NCBI RefSeq assembly: GCF_002954325.1
Contig: NZ_MQVX01000001.1
Location: forward strand, 2,884,977-2,948,976
Origin: Aureicoccus marinus
GTDB lineage: Bacteria > Bacteroidota > Bacteroidia > Flavobacteriales > Flavobacteriaceae
DNA: 64,000 nucleotides
Direction of reading: 5' to 3'
Below the pieces are notes generated by a model, which saw nothing but the letters and a program-made list of their open reading frames with translations, was not told the DNA's origin and searched no databases. Positions 17,826-27,672 of this stretch are shown one piece after another. The translations under genes and the position numbers were made by a program. How positions within the stretch are numbered: the first letter of the stretch is position 1; every line of letters begins with the position of its first letter.

Positions 17826-18938
17826 CTAGTTTCTTTCTAACAAAAGCCGGGCCACTTTCTCACTTGCTCCAGGCCCTCCCAGCTTCTGGGCCAATTGCTC
17901 ATAGTCTTTGAGCATCTTTTCGCGTTGTGGTCCTTCCAAAATTAAGGAGAGTTCCTGCACCAAATGAGCAGTGGTCAAATCATTTTGGATAAGTTCCTTG
18001 ACTACAGGCCGATCCATGATCAGGTTGACCAAAGAAATATAGTCCAGCGTAATAATGCGCTTCGCAATTTGGTAGGAGATCCAGTTGCCTTTATAACAGA
18101 CCACCTGGGGCACCTTAAACAGGGCGGTCTCCAGGGTGGCTGTACCGCTGGTGACCAAGGCGGCATACGCATGGGTAAGCAGGGCATAGGTCTGCTTGTC
18201 GACCAGGCGAATGCTGTGGTTCATCAAATAAGGATCGTACACTTCCCGATCCAAGCCCGGCGCTTTGGCGATAACAAATTCATAGCCCTGAACGGAAGAA
18301 ACTACAGAGAGCATGATTTCTAGCATGGACCGCACCTCTTGCTTTCGACTCCCCGGTAACAAAGCAATGATGGGCTTGCCTGCAGGCAAGGCATTCTGGG
18401 TACGGAATTCATCCTCCGAAGGCAATTGGGCCCCGGCGATTTCGTCCAAAAGCGGATGCCCGACAAAGTCGACCGGAAATTGATGTTTGTCCTCGTAAAA
18501 AGATTTTTCGAAAGGCAAGATCACAAACATGCGATCAATGCTGGCCTTGATTTTTTCGATGCGGCCTTCTCTCGAAGCCCAGATTTGGGGAGAGATGTAG
18601 TAGTTGGTTTTGTAACCCGCCTCTTTGGCCCATTTAGCAATCCGAAGGTTAAAACCGGAGAAGTCAATAAAGATGATTTGATCCGGAGCAAACTCGGCAA
18701 TGTCTTCTTTGCAGTAACTGATGTTGCGAAAGATCTTGCGGATGTTTAACAGCACTTCCAAAAAGCCCATAAAGGCCATTTTCTTGTAGTGCATGGCCAA
18801 GGAGCCTCCGGCCGCCTCCATGCGATCACCACCCCAGCAGCGGATTTCGGCATCCGGGCGTTGAGTAAGCAGGGCCTTGATCAGGTTGGATCCGTGCAGA
18901 TCTCCTGAGGCTTCTCCCGCAATGATATAGATTTTCAC
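17826..18938 (-). CDS. lpxB: Lipid-A-disaccharide synthase
   Basis: A 370-aa GT19 glycosyltransferase that joins UDP-2,3-diacylglucosamine and lipid X to lipid A disaccharide at the cytoplasmic face of the inner membrane. Visible signatures are AGEASGDLHG (7-16), FIDFSGFNLRIAKWA, YYISPQIWASREGRI, LLPGSRKQEV and the donor-site region TSGTATLETALFKVPQVVCYK. Its length is normal for the family. The ATG overlaps the stop of the upstream 95-aa membrane gene (ATGA), so it belongs to the surE operon. Confidence 0.95.
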   Translation of the reverse strand: MKIYIIAGEASGDLHGSNLIKALLTQRPDAEIRCWGGDRMEAAGGSLAMHYKKMAFMGFLEVLLNIRKIFRNISYCKEDIAEFAPDQIIFIDFSGFNLRIAKWAKEAGYKTNYYISPQIWASREGRIEKIKASIDRMFVILPFEKSFYEDKHQFPVDFVGHPLLDEIAGAQLPSEDEFRTQNALPAGKPIIALLPGSRKQEVRSMLEIMLSVVSSVQGYEFVIAKAPGLDREVYDPYLMNHSIRLVDKQTYALLTHAYAALVTSGTATLETALFKVPQVVCYKGNWISYQIAKRIITLDYISLVNLIMDRPVVKELIQNDLTTAHLVQELSLILEGPQREKMLKDYEQLAQKLGGPGASEKVARLLLERN

Positions 18939-19221
18939 GGCTCGAGGAATTTAAAGACCAGAATAATCATGGCCGTTAAGATGGTTGCCATCATGACACC
19001 ACGGGCTCTGTAGTCTCTTTTGATGCGCAAAAAGCCAAAGAAGGCCACCAAATTTAGGATGGCGCCCAAGGCCAATAAGGTCCCGGTATGCCCTTCCTCG
19101 TAAGCGGCTTCAAAGGTGGCCTGAATCCCCATAGTGGAGAAGAGAACGATATAGGCGAGGTTCCTATGGTGTTGGCGATCACGCCTACGGCAAATCCAAT
19201 TGCTATTTCTTTCTTAATCAT
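18935..19221 (-). CDS. Small membrane protein between surE and lpxB (frameshifted)
   Basis: The sequence shows an open frame from 19132 (65 aa) but its natural N-terminus is in another frame: ATG at 19221 gives MIKKEIAIGFAVGVIANTIG. Adding one base at 19159-19162 (minus-strand GGAACC to GGGAACC) joins it to NLAYIVLFSTMGIQATF, making a 95-aa protein with three hydrophobic segments and a central RIKRDYRARGV loop. I recognise this as the small membrane protein that sits between surE and lpxB in flavobacteria; function unknown. The start overlaps the surE stop by eight bases and its end overlaps lpxB by four, so translation is coupled through the operon. Confidence 0.75.
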
Positions 19222-19996
19222 TGAGTTTCCATCGGTTCAGTTGAGACATAGCGTGGTGTGCGGTCATGTCGAATTGGGTAGGTACCACGCTGACATAGCC
19301 CTGTTCCAGTGCGTGTACATCGGTATCGGTACCTGTATCCAGTAATTCAAATTCACCAGAAAGCCAGTAGTACTGTTTTCCGGTGGGGCTGGTGCGTTTG
19401 TCAAACTGTTCTCTCCAATTGGCTCGGGCCTGACGGCACACGCGAATGCCCTTTAGGGGTTTTTCGGTCTTGGGAATATTGACGTTGAGCACAGTTCCTT
19501 CAGGAATCCCGTTTTCCAAGGCTTGGCGAACGATGCGCTTGATCCAGGGTTCACAGGGATTGAAATCAGCCTTCCAGGAATAGTCGCAGAGCGAAAATCC
19601 AATGGCTGGAATCCCTTCGATACCCGCTTCAATGGCCGCACTCATGGTGCCGGAATAAATCACGTTGATCGAGTGATTAGCCCCGTGGTTGATCCCGCTC
19701 ACACAGAGGTCCGGGCGGCGGTCTAGGATCTCTTGAAGGCCTAATTTCACGCAATCCGCCGGTGTGCCGCTGCAGCTGTATTCCAGAGGCGCTCCATCGG
19801 CTTTATCAATGATGACCTGTTTAGAATACAGGGTGCTATCGATAGTAATGGCGTGCCCCATTCCGGATTGGGGGCTGTCGGGAGCGACCACAACCACATC
19901 GCCTATTTCTTTCATATACCGAATCAGGTGCCGAAGACCGGGTGCGGTAATTCCATCGTCGTTCGTTACAAGAATCAGGGGTCTCTTCAAACTCAC
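19214..19996 (-). CDS. surE: 5'/3'-nucleotidase SurE
   Basis: A 260-aa SurE nucleotidase starting at GTG 19996. The metal site motif NDDG (12-15) is at the N-terminus, with the APDSPQSGMGHAIT segment and DLCVSGINHGANHS supplying the remaining ligands and phosphate contacts, then YSGTMSAAIEAG. SurE dephosphorylates nucleoside monophosphates. It is the first gene of the minus-strand operon that continues through the 95-aa protein, lpxB, NlpC and comEC. Confidence 0.95.
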   Translation of the reverse strand: MSLKRPLILVTNDDGITAPGLRHLIRYMKEIGDVVVVAPDSPQSGMGHAITIDSTLYSKQVIIDKADGAPLEYSCSGTPADCVKLGLQEILDRRPDLCVSGINHGANHSINVIYSGTMSAAIEAGIEGIPAIGFSLCDYSWKADFNPCEPWIKRIVRQALENGIPEGTVLNVNIPKTEKPLKGIRVCRQARANWREQFDKRTSPTGKQYYWLSGEFELLDTGTDTDVHALEQGYVSVVPTQFDMTAHHAMSQLNRWKLND

Positions 19997-20021
19997 AAGC
20001 GTTTTTGTATACTTTCTACCT

Positions 20022-20029
20022 CAAAAATA
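20022..20029 (-). promoter_or_regulatory. -7 box upstream of surE
   Basis: TATTTTTG on the minus strand, 25 bases before the surE GTG; matches TAnnTTTG. Confidence 0.45.
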
Positions 20030-20139
20030 CGTTTTCCCTAAGAATGCAAAGGACAGGGGTTTAACAATTAATTACCAGGCAGAGCCCCATTTCTGGCATG
20101 ATTATTTCCTATCTTAGTTAATCGATTAACGTGATACCT

Positions 20140-22275
20140 ATGAAGAAGAATTTTGTGCTGGCAACTCTGGCCCTGCTTGTTGCGGTCGCCTCCTGCAGTT
20201 TTACGAACAACAATTTTGAAAATAACGACAAGGACAAACTCTTAATTGACTTGATCACCTATGTTCTGGAACGAGGACACTACGAGCCAAAATCCATCAA
20301 CGATAAATTCTCTGCTGGAGTCTACGATGGCTTCATCGATATACTCGACCCGACCAAACGCTATTTCCTGGCCAGTGATCTTCGCGAGTTTGAGAAGTAC
20401 AAATACCAGATCGACGACGAGATCAAGAACACCGATATCACCTTTTTTAATTTGGTGCACGAACGTTTAGAAACCCGGATGAATGAGGTGAAAGAACTCT
20501 ATCCGGAACTCCTTTCGGAGCCTTTTAATTACGGATTAAAAGAAGAAATCAACATCGACTACCGCAGTCTTGAATTTGCCCGCAACAAAAAGGAGTTGCG
20601 CGAGCGTTGGAGACAACAGTTGAAGTTTAACTCTATTGGAGATTACAACGACAAATTGACCAATTTCGAAAACGAGTCCGACGATGCCCTTAGTAAGGCC
20701 AAAGAGGCAGAACTCGAAAGCGCTGCTCGTAAGGACGTTTTGGAGCGCCTAAACGAGTATTTTGATGTGGTCGATGACTTGGAGCGCAAGGACTGGTTTG
20801 TTCAATACATCAACACCATTGTGGAAGAGTTCGATCCGCATACTTTTTACTTCGCCCCGGAAGACAAGGAGCGTTTTGATATGAGCATGTCGGGTAAATT
20901 CGAAGGGATTGGTGCTCGCTTACAGAAAAAGCCGAACGGGGCTAAAATCGTTGAAATCATTTCAGGAGGTCCGGTCTGGAGAGACAAGTCCCTTGAAGTG
21001 GGTGACGAAATCACGAAAGTAGGTCAGGAAGGCGAAGAGCCGATCAATATTGTCGGAATGCCTCTAGACGACGCCATCAAATTGATCAAGGGTCCAAAGG
21101 GAACAGTTGTTTATTTGACGGTTCGCAAAGTAGACGGAACGACAGAAGAGATTAATATTACCCGTGATGTCGTGGAACTGGAAGAGTCGTATGCCAAGTC
21201 TGCGACCATCGATAAAGAGGGCCGTACTTTTGGTCTGATTGATCTCCCCAAGTTCTATGTAGACTTCAACGATTACAACAAGCGCAATGCCGCTTCTGAT
21301 GTGGCCAAAGAAATTGAGCGACTAAAAGAAGAAGGGATGGAAGGTCTTGTGATTGATCTGCGTGATAACGGAGGGGGATCCCTGAAGACCGTAGTCGATA
21401 TTGCGGGTCTCTTTATTGAGGACGGACCGATTGTACAGGTCCGCTCTTCAGGACAACGAAAAGAAATTCACGAAGACAAGGACGAAAGAATTCAGTGGGA
21501 TGGACCTTTGGTGATCCTGGTGAACGAATTGTCTGCCTCTGCTTCTGAGATTTTGGCGGCTGCCATGCAGGATTACAAGCGCGCGATTGTGATCGGAAGT
21601 AAGCAAACCTTCGGAAAGGGAACCGTTCAAAATGTAATTCCGTTGACCAATTTGGTCAGCTCCAACCAACACGGCGACTTGGGAGCGCTGAAGATCACTA
21701 CGCAGAAATTCTACCGTATCAATGGGGGGTCTACCCAGTTGGAAGGGGTCAAGAGTGATATCGTGGTTCCGGATCGTTACTCCTACATTGATTTGGGAGA
21801 ACGTGATCAGGAAAACCCATTGGCTTGGGACCGAATTTCGCCAGCTGATTACGAAGAGTGGAGAGGGTACGAAGACTTTTCTACTGTTGTCAAGAACAGC
21901 CAGGAGCGCATGAGCAAGAACTCACAGATCAAACTGATCGAAGAGAATGCGCGCTGGGTTAAAGAACAACAGAACGAGAACGTAGTTTCTCTGAATATCA
22001 AGGAATACCGTCAGGAACTCGAAGCAGATAAGAAGAGAGCGAACTACTTCAAGAAGTTGCAGGAATACGATTCCCGTCTGAGTTTCTCGTCTTTGAAAGA
22101 CGAAGAAAGCTTATTTACACAAGATCCAATTCTGCGTGAAAAAAGAGACCGCTGGCACCGTGAGTTGGCCAGAGATGTCTATGTAGAAGAAGCCATTAAC
22201 GTATTGGAAGACCTCAAAATGAGTGCGATCCGAGCCAATCCGAACAGAAAGTTAGCTTCTTCCGTAAAAGGCTAG
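20140..22275 (+). CDS. prc: Carboxy-terminal processing (tail-specific) protease, S41 family
   Basis: A 711-aa Prc-like protease. The start is set at ATG 20140, giving lipoprotein signal MKKNFVLATLALLVAVASC; an in-frame GTG at 20131 would only add three residues. Domains in order are an N-terminal helical region, PDZ (about 265-345; GIGARLQKKPNGAKIVEI, VGDEITKVGQ), the S41 protease core with ELSASASEILAAA (Ser about 466) and FGKGTVQ (Lys about 491, 25 residues later, the normal catalytic spacing), and a DUF3340-like C-terminal region. It cleaves periplasmic proteins from their C-termini. The upstream TATCTTAG near 20110 is a weak -7 candidate. Confidence 0.92.
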   Translation: MKKNFVLATLALLVAVASCSFTNNNFENNDKDKLLIDLITYVLERGHYEPKSINDKFSAGVYDGFIDILDPTKRYFLASDLREFEKYKYQIDDEIKNTDITFFNLVHERLETRMNEVKELYPELLSEPFNYGLKEEINIDYRSLEFARNKKELRERWRQQLKFNSIGDYNDKLTNFENESDDALSKAKEAELESAARKDVLERLNEYFDVVDDLERKDWFVQYINTIVEEFDPHTFYFAPEDKERFDMSMSGKFEGIGARLQKKPNGAKIVEIISGGPVWRDKSLEVGDEITKVGQEGEEPINIVGMPLDDAIKLIKGPKGTVVYLTVRKVDGTTEEINITRDVVELEESYAKSATIDKEGRTFGLIDLPKFYVDFNDYNKRNAASDVAKEIERLKEEGMEGLVIDLRDNGGGSLKTVVDIAGLFIEDGPIVQVRSSGQRKEIHEDKDERIQWDGPLVILVNELSASASEILAAAMQDYKRAIVIGSKQTFGKGTVQNVIPLTNLVSSNQHGDLGALKITTQKFYRINGGSTQLEGVKSDIVVPDRYSYIDLGERDQENPLAWDRISPADYEEWRGYEDFSTVVKNSQERMSKNSQIKLIEENARWVKEQQNENVVSLNIKEYRQELEADKKRANYFKKLQEYDSRLSFSSLKDEESLFTQDPILREKRDRWHRELARDVYVEEAINVLEDLKMSAIRANPNRKLASSVKG

Positions 22276-22280
22276 ACCCT

Positions 22281-23090
22281 TTGAATCGACAACGAATTTA
22301 TTACGCATTAAGTCTGGCGGCCATTTTGGCCGCCTTTTGGCTTTTTGACCTTTGGTGGGCCAAGGCAGAACAAGAGAGCAAACGGCCTCAATTCGAAATG
22401 GTTTCGGGTGGCGAATTGCGTCCCAGATCCACCGAAGGTATAGAAATTACCCACGAGTACTACGCCTTTTCATACCGTACTGAATACGAGCAAGCCGAAT
22501 GGGTTGCCTACTGGCTCAAACCCGAACATTTGACCCAAGATGACCGAAAACGACCCTATTTCGAAGTCGACCCTTCCGTCCCAGGTGAATCTGCTCATTG
22601 GCGTAACTACAAGGGTAGTGGGTACGACAGAGGACACCTCTGCCCGGCCGGAGATCGGCGATTTAGTGAGGAGGCTTACAATGAAACCTTTCTTACCAGT
22701 AACGTCAGCCCTCAGGACCGGGAGTTCAATGCGGGGATTTGGAACCGTCTGGAACAGCAAGTACGCTCCTGGTGCAAGCGCTATGGAGACTTGTATATTG
22801 TAACGGGTGGAATCCTGGAGGAAGGCCTGGAAGAAATTGGCTCGGAAGGGGTTGAGGTACCGGACTATTTTTACAAAATCGTTTACCGTCCAGGAGATGA
22901 TGAAGCCCTTATTGCTTACCTAATCCCCAACCAAGAACAAAAAAGCGATCTAAGCCGGTTTGAAGTCTCCGTGGATGAGATTGAAAGACGATCCGGTTTG
23001 GACTTTTTTACCCTACTGGATAAGGGCAAACAAGAGGAGTTGGAAGCGCCTACCCGATTAGGGGAGTGGAGGTATCACAACTTCAATTAA
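22281..23090 (+). CDS. DNA/RNA non-specific endonuclease, membrane-anchored or secreted
   Basis: A 269-aa NUC1/Serratia-type nuclease. It starts at a TTG 5 bases after the prc stop, with an N-terminal hydrophobic segment (YYALSLAAILAAFWLFDLWW). The catalytic DRGH is at 116-119 (His119 general base). LTSNVSPQD and the metal-binding asparagine region FNAGIWNRLE follow, then IVTGGI. Its position suggests co-expression with prc. It could serve nutrient acquisition from extracellular nucleic acids. Its end overlaps the convergent rodA stop by four bases. Confidence 0.9.
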   Translation: MNRQRIYYALSLAAILAAFWLFDLWWAKAEQESKRPQFEMVSGGELRPRSTEGIEITHEYYAFSYRTEYEQAEWVAYWLKPEHLTQDDRKRPYFEVDPSVPGESAHWRNYKGSGYDRGHLCPAGDRRFSEEAYNETFLTSNVSPQDREFNAGIWNRLEQQVRSWCKRYGDLYIVTGGILEEGLEEIGSEGVEVPDYFYKIVYRPGDDEALIAYLIPNQEQKSDLSRFEVSVDEIERRSGLDFFTLLDKGKQEELEAPTRLGEWRYHNFN

Positions 23091-24370
23091 ATACCGTCGC
23101 GCAATCGGTTGGCGTCCAGCTTGAGCATAATGAAGATGAGCAGGCTGAAGAAAAGTTGACTCGATCCCCCATAACTGAAGAAAGGAAGTGGGATTCCGAT
23201 GGTGGGCAAAAGTCCCAAAACCATCCCGATATTGACGCCGTAGTGGATCAGTAAAATAGAGACGACCCCATAACCGTACATCCGATTAAATTCCCGCCTC
23301 TGCCTCTCCGCAATAAAGACGAGCCGCAACAGGAGTAAAGAAAAGAGCATGATGACTCCAGCTGTTCCTATAAAACCCCACTCTTCTCCTACAGAACTGA
23401 AGATGTAGTCGGTGTGCTGTTCGGGAACGAACTTTCCTTTGGTTCGGGTACCTTCCATAAAGCCCTTTCCGTTAAAGCCGCCGGATTCGATTGCTTTTTC
23501 GGCTTGGTAGGTATTGTACCCAATTGACTTTCGGATTTTTTCTAGTTTGGAGGGGTCTTTTTCGAGTCGTAACCACAGATCAAAACGATCACGGTGCCGC
23601 TGTTCAAAGACCTCTGTGTAGATAAAATCGACGGATAGCGAGATAGTCATCGCCACGACGATAAAACCCAGTAAAGGTCCCGTAGGAATCACCAGGGTAG
23701 GTTTTTTGAGCAGAAAGAAAAGAGAAATGAAGATTCCCAAGCCAATGGCTACCCAAATGGTTCCAAACATCAGGGTGGTTACGAAGAGAATAACTAAAAT
23801 AAGAGCAAAGAAAAGGTAGTACAAGGGCAGCCCTTCCCGGAACAAAACGAAAAAGAGGGATAGGTAGACCAGGGCACTTCCCGGATCAGGCTGTGGCAAG
23901 ACCAAAAGGGCCGGCAACAGGATAATGAGCGTGGCGTAGAGCTGGTATTTACGAACCCGTATATCGGTCTGTATATCACTGAGGTATTTGGCCAAAGCCA
24001 GGGCGGTGGCCATCTTGGCGAACTCCGAGGGTTGCAGGTTAAAAAAGCCAAGACCGTACCAGGAAGTGGCTCCCGAAATTTCTTTACCAAACACAAAGAG
24101 CCCAGCCAGCAAGACAATAGCGATGAGGTAGATGATGCTGGAAAAGCGTTCAAAAAAGCTGCTTTCGATGATTAAGACCGGAAAGACCACCAGGAGCGAA
24201 ATAATGATAAAAACCAGCTGTTTCCCGTAATACGTTTGGTAGTCAAAGACGCTGGTAAAGTCCTCGGTTACCGTGGTGCTGTAGATGTTGATCCAGCCAA
24301 AAAGCATGAGGGAACACATCAACAGAATAGTCAGCCAATCAATGCGGCGCAGTAGGGTACTACCACTCAT
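23087..24370 (-). CDS. rodA: Rod-shape peptidoglycan polymerase RodA
   Basis: A 427-aa SEDS-family glycosyltransferase with about 10 transmembrane helices; polymerises lipid II with PBP2. The start is the ATG at 24370 (MSGSTLLRRIDW), overlapping the mrdA stop by 11 bases; the longer frame to 24472 would run well into mrdA. Signatures are GATSWYGLGFFNLQPSEFAK, LPQPDPGSALVYL, EQHTDYIFSSVGEEWGF and GIPLPFFSYGGSS. It is last in the order mreB-mreC-mreD-mrdA-rodA, the elongation-machinery operon. Confidence 0.95.
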   Translation of the reverse strand: MSGSTLLRRIDWLTILLMCSLMLFGWINIYSTTVTEDFTSVFDYQTYYGKQLVFIIISLLVVFPVLIIESSFFERFSSIIYLIAIVLLAGLFVFGKEISGATSWYGLGFFNLQPSEFAKMATALALAKYLSDIQTDIRVRKYQLYATLIILLPALLVLPQPDPGSALVYLSLFFVLFREGLPLYYLFFALILVILFVTTLMFGTIWVAIGLGIFISLFFLLKKPTLVIPTGPLLGFIVVAMTISLSVDFIYTEVFEQRHRDRFDLWLRLEKDPSKLEKIRKSIGYNTYQAEKAIESGGFNGKGFMEGTRTKGKFVPEQHTDYIFSSVGEEWGFIGTAGVIMLFSLLLLRLVFIAERQRREFNRMYGYGVVSILLIHYGVNIGMVLGLLPTIGIPLPFFSYGGSSQLFFSLLIFIMLKLDANRLRDGI

Positions 24371-26227
24371 ATTCGTTAATCTCAAATGGTTGACACAGGT
24401 ATGGCTTGGCGTATTCGTGCTCCAAGGTCTTCTCGAGCATACGCTTCTCCATATCGGTACGGGTAATCTCACCTTTCAGGTACTTTTCGATCATCAGAGA
24501 AGCGATGTGTCCGGCATAACGCCCTCCGTAGTATCCGTGTTCAATGAAGACCGCGATCGCAATTTTGGGGTCTTCCACGGGTGCGAAGGCCACAAACAAT
24601 GAGTGGTCCGTCAACTGGAAGCGGATCCCATCGATCAGGGTAAAGTTCTCTACCGTTCCTGTTTTTCCTGCGATGGTAACCCCAGGAATCTTCAGGTGCC
24701 GAGCCGTTCCGTACTCGTATACGTTGGTCATACTCTCGATAACCGTCTCAAAATGCTTGGCGTCGATGGTGGTCCTTTTTGGCTCTGTAAAGCGAGTGTC
24801 GATTCGACTACTTCCTGCAATTCGCTTAATCACGTGCGGGGTGTAGTAGTGCCCCCTGTTGGCAATGGCAGCGGTCATATTGGCCAACTGTATGGGTGTA
24901 GCTGCAACTTCTCCCTGCCCAATGGCATTGGAGATGATATAACTCGAAGCCCAGCGCCCTTCTCCATAAGCCCGGTCGTAGTATTCGGTATCTGGAATAC
25001 GCCCGGGTCTTCCGGTCGGTAAATCGGTTCCCAGGTATTCGCCCAGACCAAAGCTCTTCATGTGCTCGGTCCAACGGGCATGCCCTTCGGCTGTCGTTTC
25101 GAATTTATTGTAAAAATTGCGGAAGGTTCCGGCAAAATAGGCATTACAGGAATTGAAAATACCCTTGTTCAGGTCGCGAACCCCTCCACCGCAGTGGCAA
25201 CCGCGAAGTGTATTCCCTACATAAAATCCGTTAACACACTTGAACTTGGTTTCTTTGGTAATCACCCCTTCTTGTAAGGCGACCATGGCGTTCAGAGTTT
25301 TGAAAGGAGATCCCGGAGAGGTTCAGCCAAAATAGACCGGTCCCAAGTGGGCTTGGCAATGCTGTCGTAATAGAGTTCGGTGTAGTTTTTGGAACGCTCC
25401 CGACCGACCAAAAGAGCCGGGTTGTAGGTGGGGCCTGAAATCATGGAGAGAATTTCACCACTCGAAGGTTCAATGGCCACAATTCCCCCGTGTTTCCCAT
25501 TCATCAGGCGCTCTCCGTATTCTTGGAGGGCCTTGTCGATGGTGATGTGGATTTCTTTCCCCATTTTGGAACTGATATCCTTGCTTCCGCCTTTGTAGGG
25601 ACCAATATCCCGGTTGAAGTTGTCTTTTTGGATGTAGCTGATTCCTTTTTCGCCCCGTAAAATTTCTTCGTATTGTTTTTCAATCCCGGTACGGCCTCGA
25701 ACGTCTCCGGAAATATAGTAGTCGCTGCTGGTGATGTCCCGGTTGTTGACCTCACTGATATAGCCTAAGACATTGGCTGCTGCCGGGGTGTTGTAGTAGC
25801 GTAAGGACTTCTTCTGGATGTAAAAGCCAGAGTAATGCCTCATCTTTTCCTGTAGTCGGGCATAATCCTCTTTGGATAATTGAGAAACCAGAGGGGAAGG
25901 CAAACGTGGAGAATAGATTTTGGCTTTACGTAGTTTTTCTTCGTATTCCTCCGGAGTGATTTGCAGTAGCTCGCAAAACTCTTCCAGATCGAATTCTTCC
26001 ACCTCATTCGGAACCACCATTACATCGTAACTAGCTTGATTCCCTACCAGAAGTTGACCGTTACGGTCGTAGATGTACCCGCGCTCCGGATAGTTGAACA
26101 CCCTTTTGATCGAAGGATCTTCCGCCAAAACATTGTCACTATCCCGAAAAAGTTGCAGATAGGACAGGCGCCCGATAAAGGTCAGGGCGACGACCACAAT
26201 GAGGGAGGACATTAAGAGACGAACCAT
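24360..26227 (-). CDS. mrdA: Penicillin-binding protein 2 (frameshifted in this sequence)
   Basis: A 622-aa transpeptidase of the elongasome once one base is restored. The first frame (26227 to about 25320) has the N-terminal anchor helix, the PBP dimer domain (RGYIYDRNGQLLVGNQASYD) and the start of the transpeptidase domain (GGIVAIEPSSGEILSM). It then runs into a TGA. The second frame (to 24360) begins immediately before the active site. Adding one C to the CC run (plus strand GG at 25320-25321) yields AEPSPGSPFKTLNAMVALQEG, restoring the SxxK serine motif (SPFK). The SxN (NSCNAYF) and KTG (AGKTGTVEN) motifs are also present. A strain cannot easily lose this gene, so the shift is probably an error. 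Confidence 0.92.
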
Positions 26228-26311
26228 GAATCGATTAGAGGTTTAATTCAATTTGTAAACAGGCCTTGATACTACAACGCCATTTTGGGTCAATTATTCG
26301 GAATTTCTGGT

Positions 26312-26818
26312 TTAACTCGGTTTGGCAAAAAGTGAGCTGATCAACAGACAAAGGAATAAACTTATTCCACTGGTAAACAGCACCTTCTTCAAAATTATAA
26401 CGAAATGGGAGAAACTTAAAATTTCGAGACTGAAGAAGATCAAATGGTGAATCACCACCAGTAATATAATGAAGGTGATTCTCTGTAATCGCGTGGTATT
26501 GGTGTAGCTAAATCCTTGAAATTCGTAGTTGTTTCCGTAGCAAAAACGCAGAAGTAAGGGCCGAATATAGGCCAGGGTCATACAGGAGATGGCGTGGATG
26601 GCCATCGTATCCGAAAAAATATCGATCACAAAGCCCAAGGCGAAGCTCGTTAAGATGAAGACGGAACGGTTCTGGCGCATGGGGTACCAGTACAAGAAAA
26701 GTACGTAGATCATGGGGTTGATGTACCCCAACAGATTCACATTATTCAAAATCCAGACCTGGGCCAAGACCAAGAGCATAAAGCGGGTGATATTTATGCT
26801 GATCATGCTATTCAACAT
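26312..26818 (-). CDS. mreD: Rod shape-determining protein MreD
   Basis: A 168-aa integral membrane protein with about five helices (SINITRFMLLVLAQVWILNN, then LGYINPMIYVLFLYWYP), the usual MreD length and topology. It links the MreB cytoskeleton to the PBP2/RodA synthase with MreC. Two starts are possible: ATG 26818 (used here; overlaps the mreC stop) or ATG 26806, one base after the mreC stop. The gap of 84 bases to mrdA holds nothing I can identify. Confidence 0.88.
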   Translation of the reverse strand: MLNSMISINITRFMLLVLAQVWILNNVNLLGYINPMIYVLFLYWYPMRQNRSVFILTSFALGFVIDIFSDTMAIHAISCMTLAYIRPLLLRFCYGNNYEFQGFSYTNTTRLQRITFIILLVVIHHLIFFSLEILSFSHFVIILKKVLFTSGISLFLCLLISSLFAKPS

Positions 26819-27626
26819 CTTCGGTCTGGGCTTGGAGGTTGAGGATTTCTTCTCTTTGGTTGTTGCGGATCACGTAGACATTCCGGACGTTGGACATGTC
26901 GTTGAAGAGCTGCACTTCAATTTCGTAAAAACTGGTTTCTTTGGGGAGCTTATAATCTACTACCACTCCAATCGGAATATTCGGCGGAAAGATGCTTGAC
27001 ATTCCACCCGTCATAATGGTATCCGATTTTTTGATTGGCACCAGTTTGGGGATGTCGTACAACTGCACTCGGGTAAAATCTTCACCATCCCACCGCAAGG
27101 AACCAAATTGATCAGTGCCTTTGATGATGGCATTGATGCTGGAGCGGTCGTTCAGGACGCTCTGAACCGTTGCGAAATTTTGGCTGGTGTTTTCGATGAT
27201 CCCCAGTACGCCTAAGGGAGTGATGACCGCCATGTCTTCCTCAATCCCATGAGCTGCACCCCGGTTGATGGTCAGGTAATTGCGGTACGAGGTGATGCTG
27301 TTCTTGTTGACTCGGGCCGAAATATACTCGTACACCCGCAAGTCTTCAGCCAGTTGGAGGCTGTCTACCTCTTCCAGGGTACCGAGGAGTTCCCGAAGAC
27401 GGCGGTTTTCTTCCTGCAGTTTTTCGTTTTCGCCTTTCAAGTCAAAGTAGGCGCCAATCCCTCCTGAAATGGAATAGAACTGACCACTGACCCAATTGGC
27501 CGAATTGAAGTACTTGGATTGGTGGTAGGAGTGCGATTGCACCGTGAGCATCATCCCGATAAAGAGCAAAAGAAGGTACAGAAACGTATTTCTTCTACTG
27601 AGTATAAAGTTGATGATGCGTTGCAT
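26808..27626 (-). CDS. mreC: Rod shape-determining protein MreC
   Basis: A 272-aa bitopic protein. The N-terminal helix (FLYLLLLFIGMMLTV) is followed by a coiled coil (LKGENEKLQEENRRLRELLG, about 63-82) and the beta-rich MreC domain with INRGAAHGIEEDMAVITPLGVLG. It scaffolds the elongasome in the periplasm. It lies 46 bases downstream of mreB. Confidence 0.92.
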   Translation of the reverse strand: MQRIINFILSRRNTFLYLLLLFIGMMLTVQSHSYHQSKYFNSANWVSGQFYSISGGIGAYFDLKGENEKLQEENRRLRELLGTLEEVDSLQLAEDLRVYEYISARVNKNSITSYRNYLTINRGAAHGIEEDMAVITPLGVLGIIENTSQNFATVQSVLNDRSSINAIIKGTDQFGSLRWDGEDFTRVQLYDIPKLVPIKKSDTIMTGGMSSIFPPNIPIGVVVDYKLPKETSFYEIEVQLFNDMSNVRNVYVIRNNQREEILNLQAQTEDVE

Positions 27627-27672
27627 ACCGAGGTCTACTTAAAAAGCCATTTCCCTAAATAAAGTGTTGATC

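Noticed and set aside
23087-24472. 461-aa version of RodA
   Set aside because: The extension lies inside mrdA and lacks RodA character; MSGSTLLRRIDW at 24370 is the natural start.
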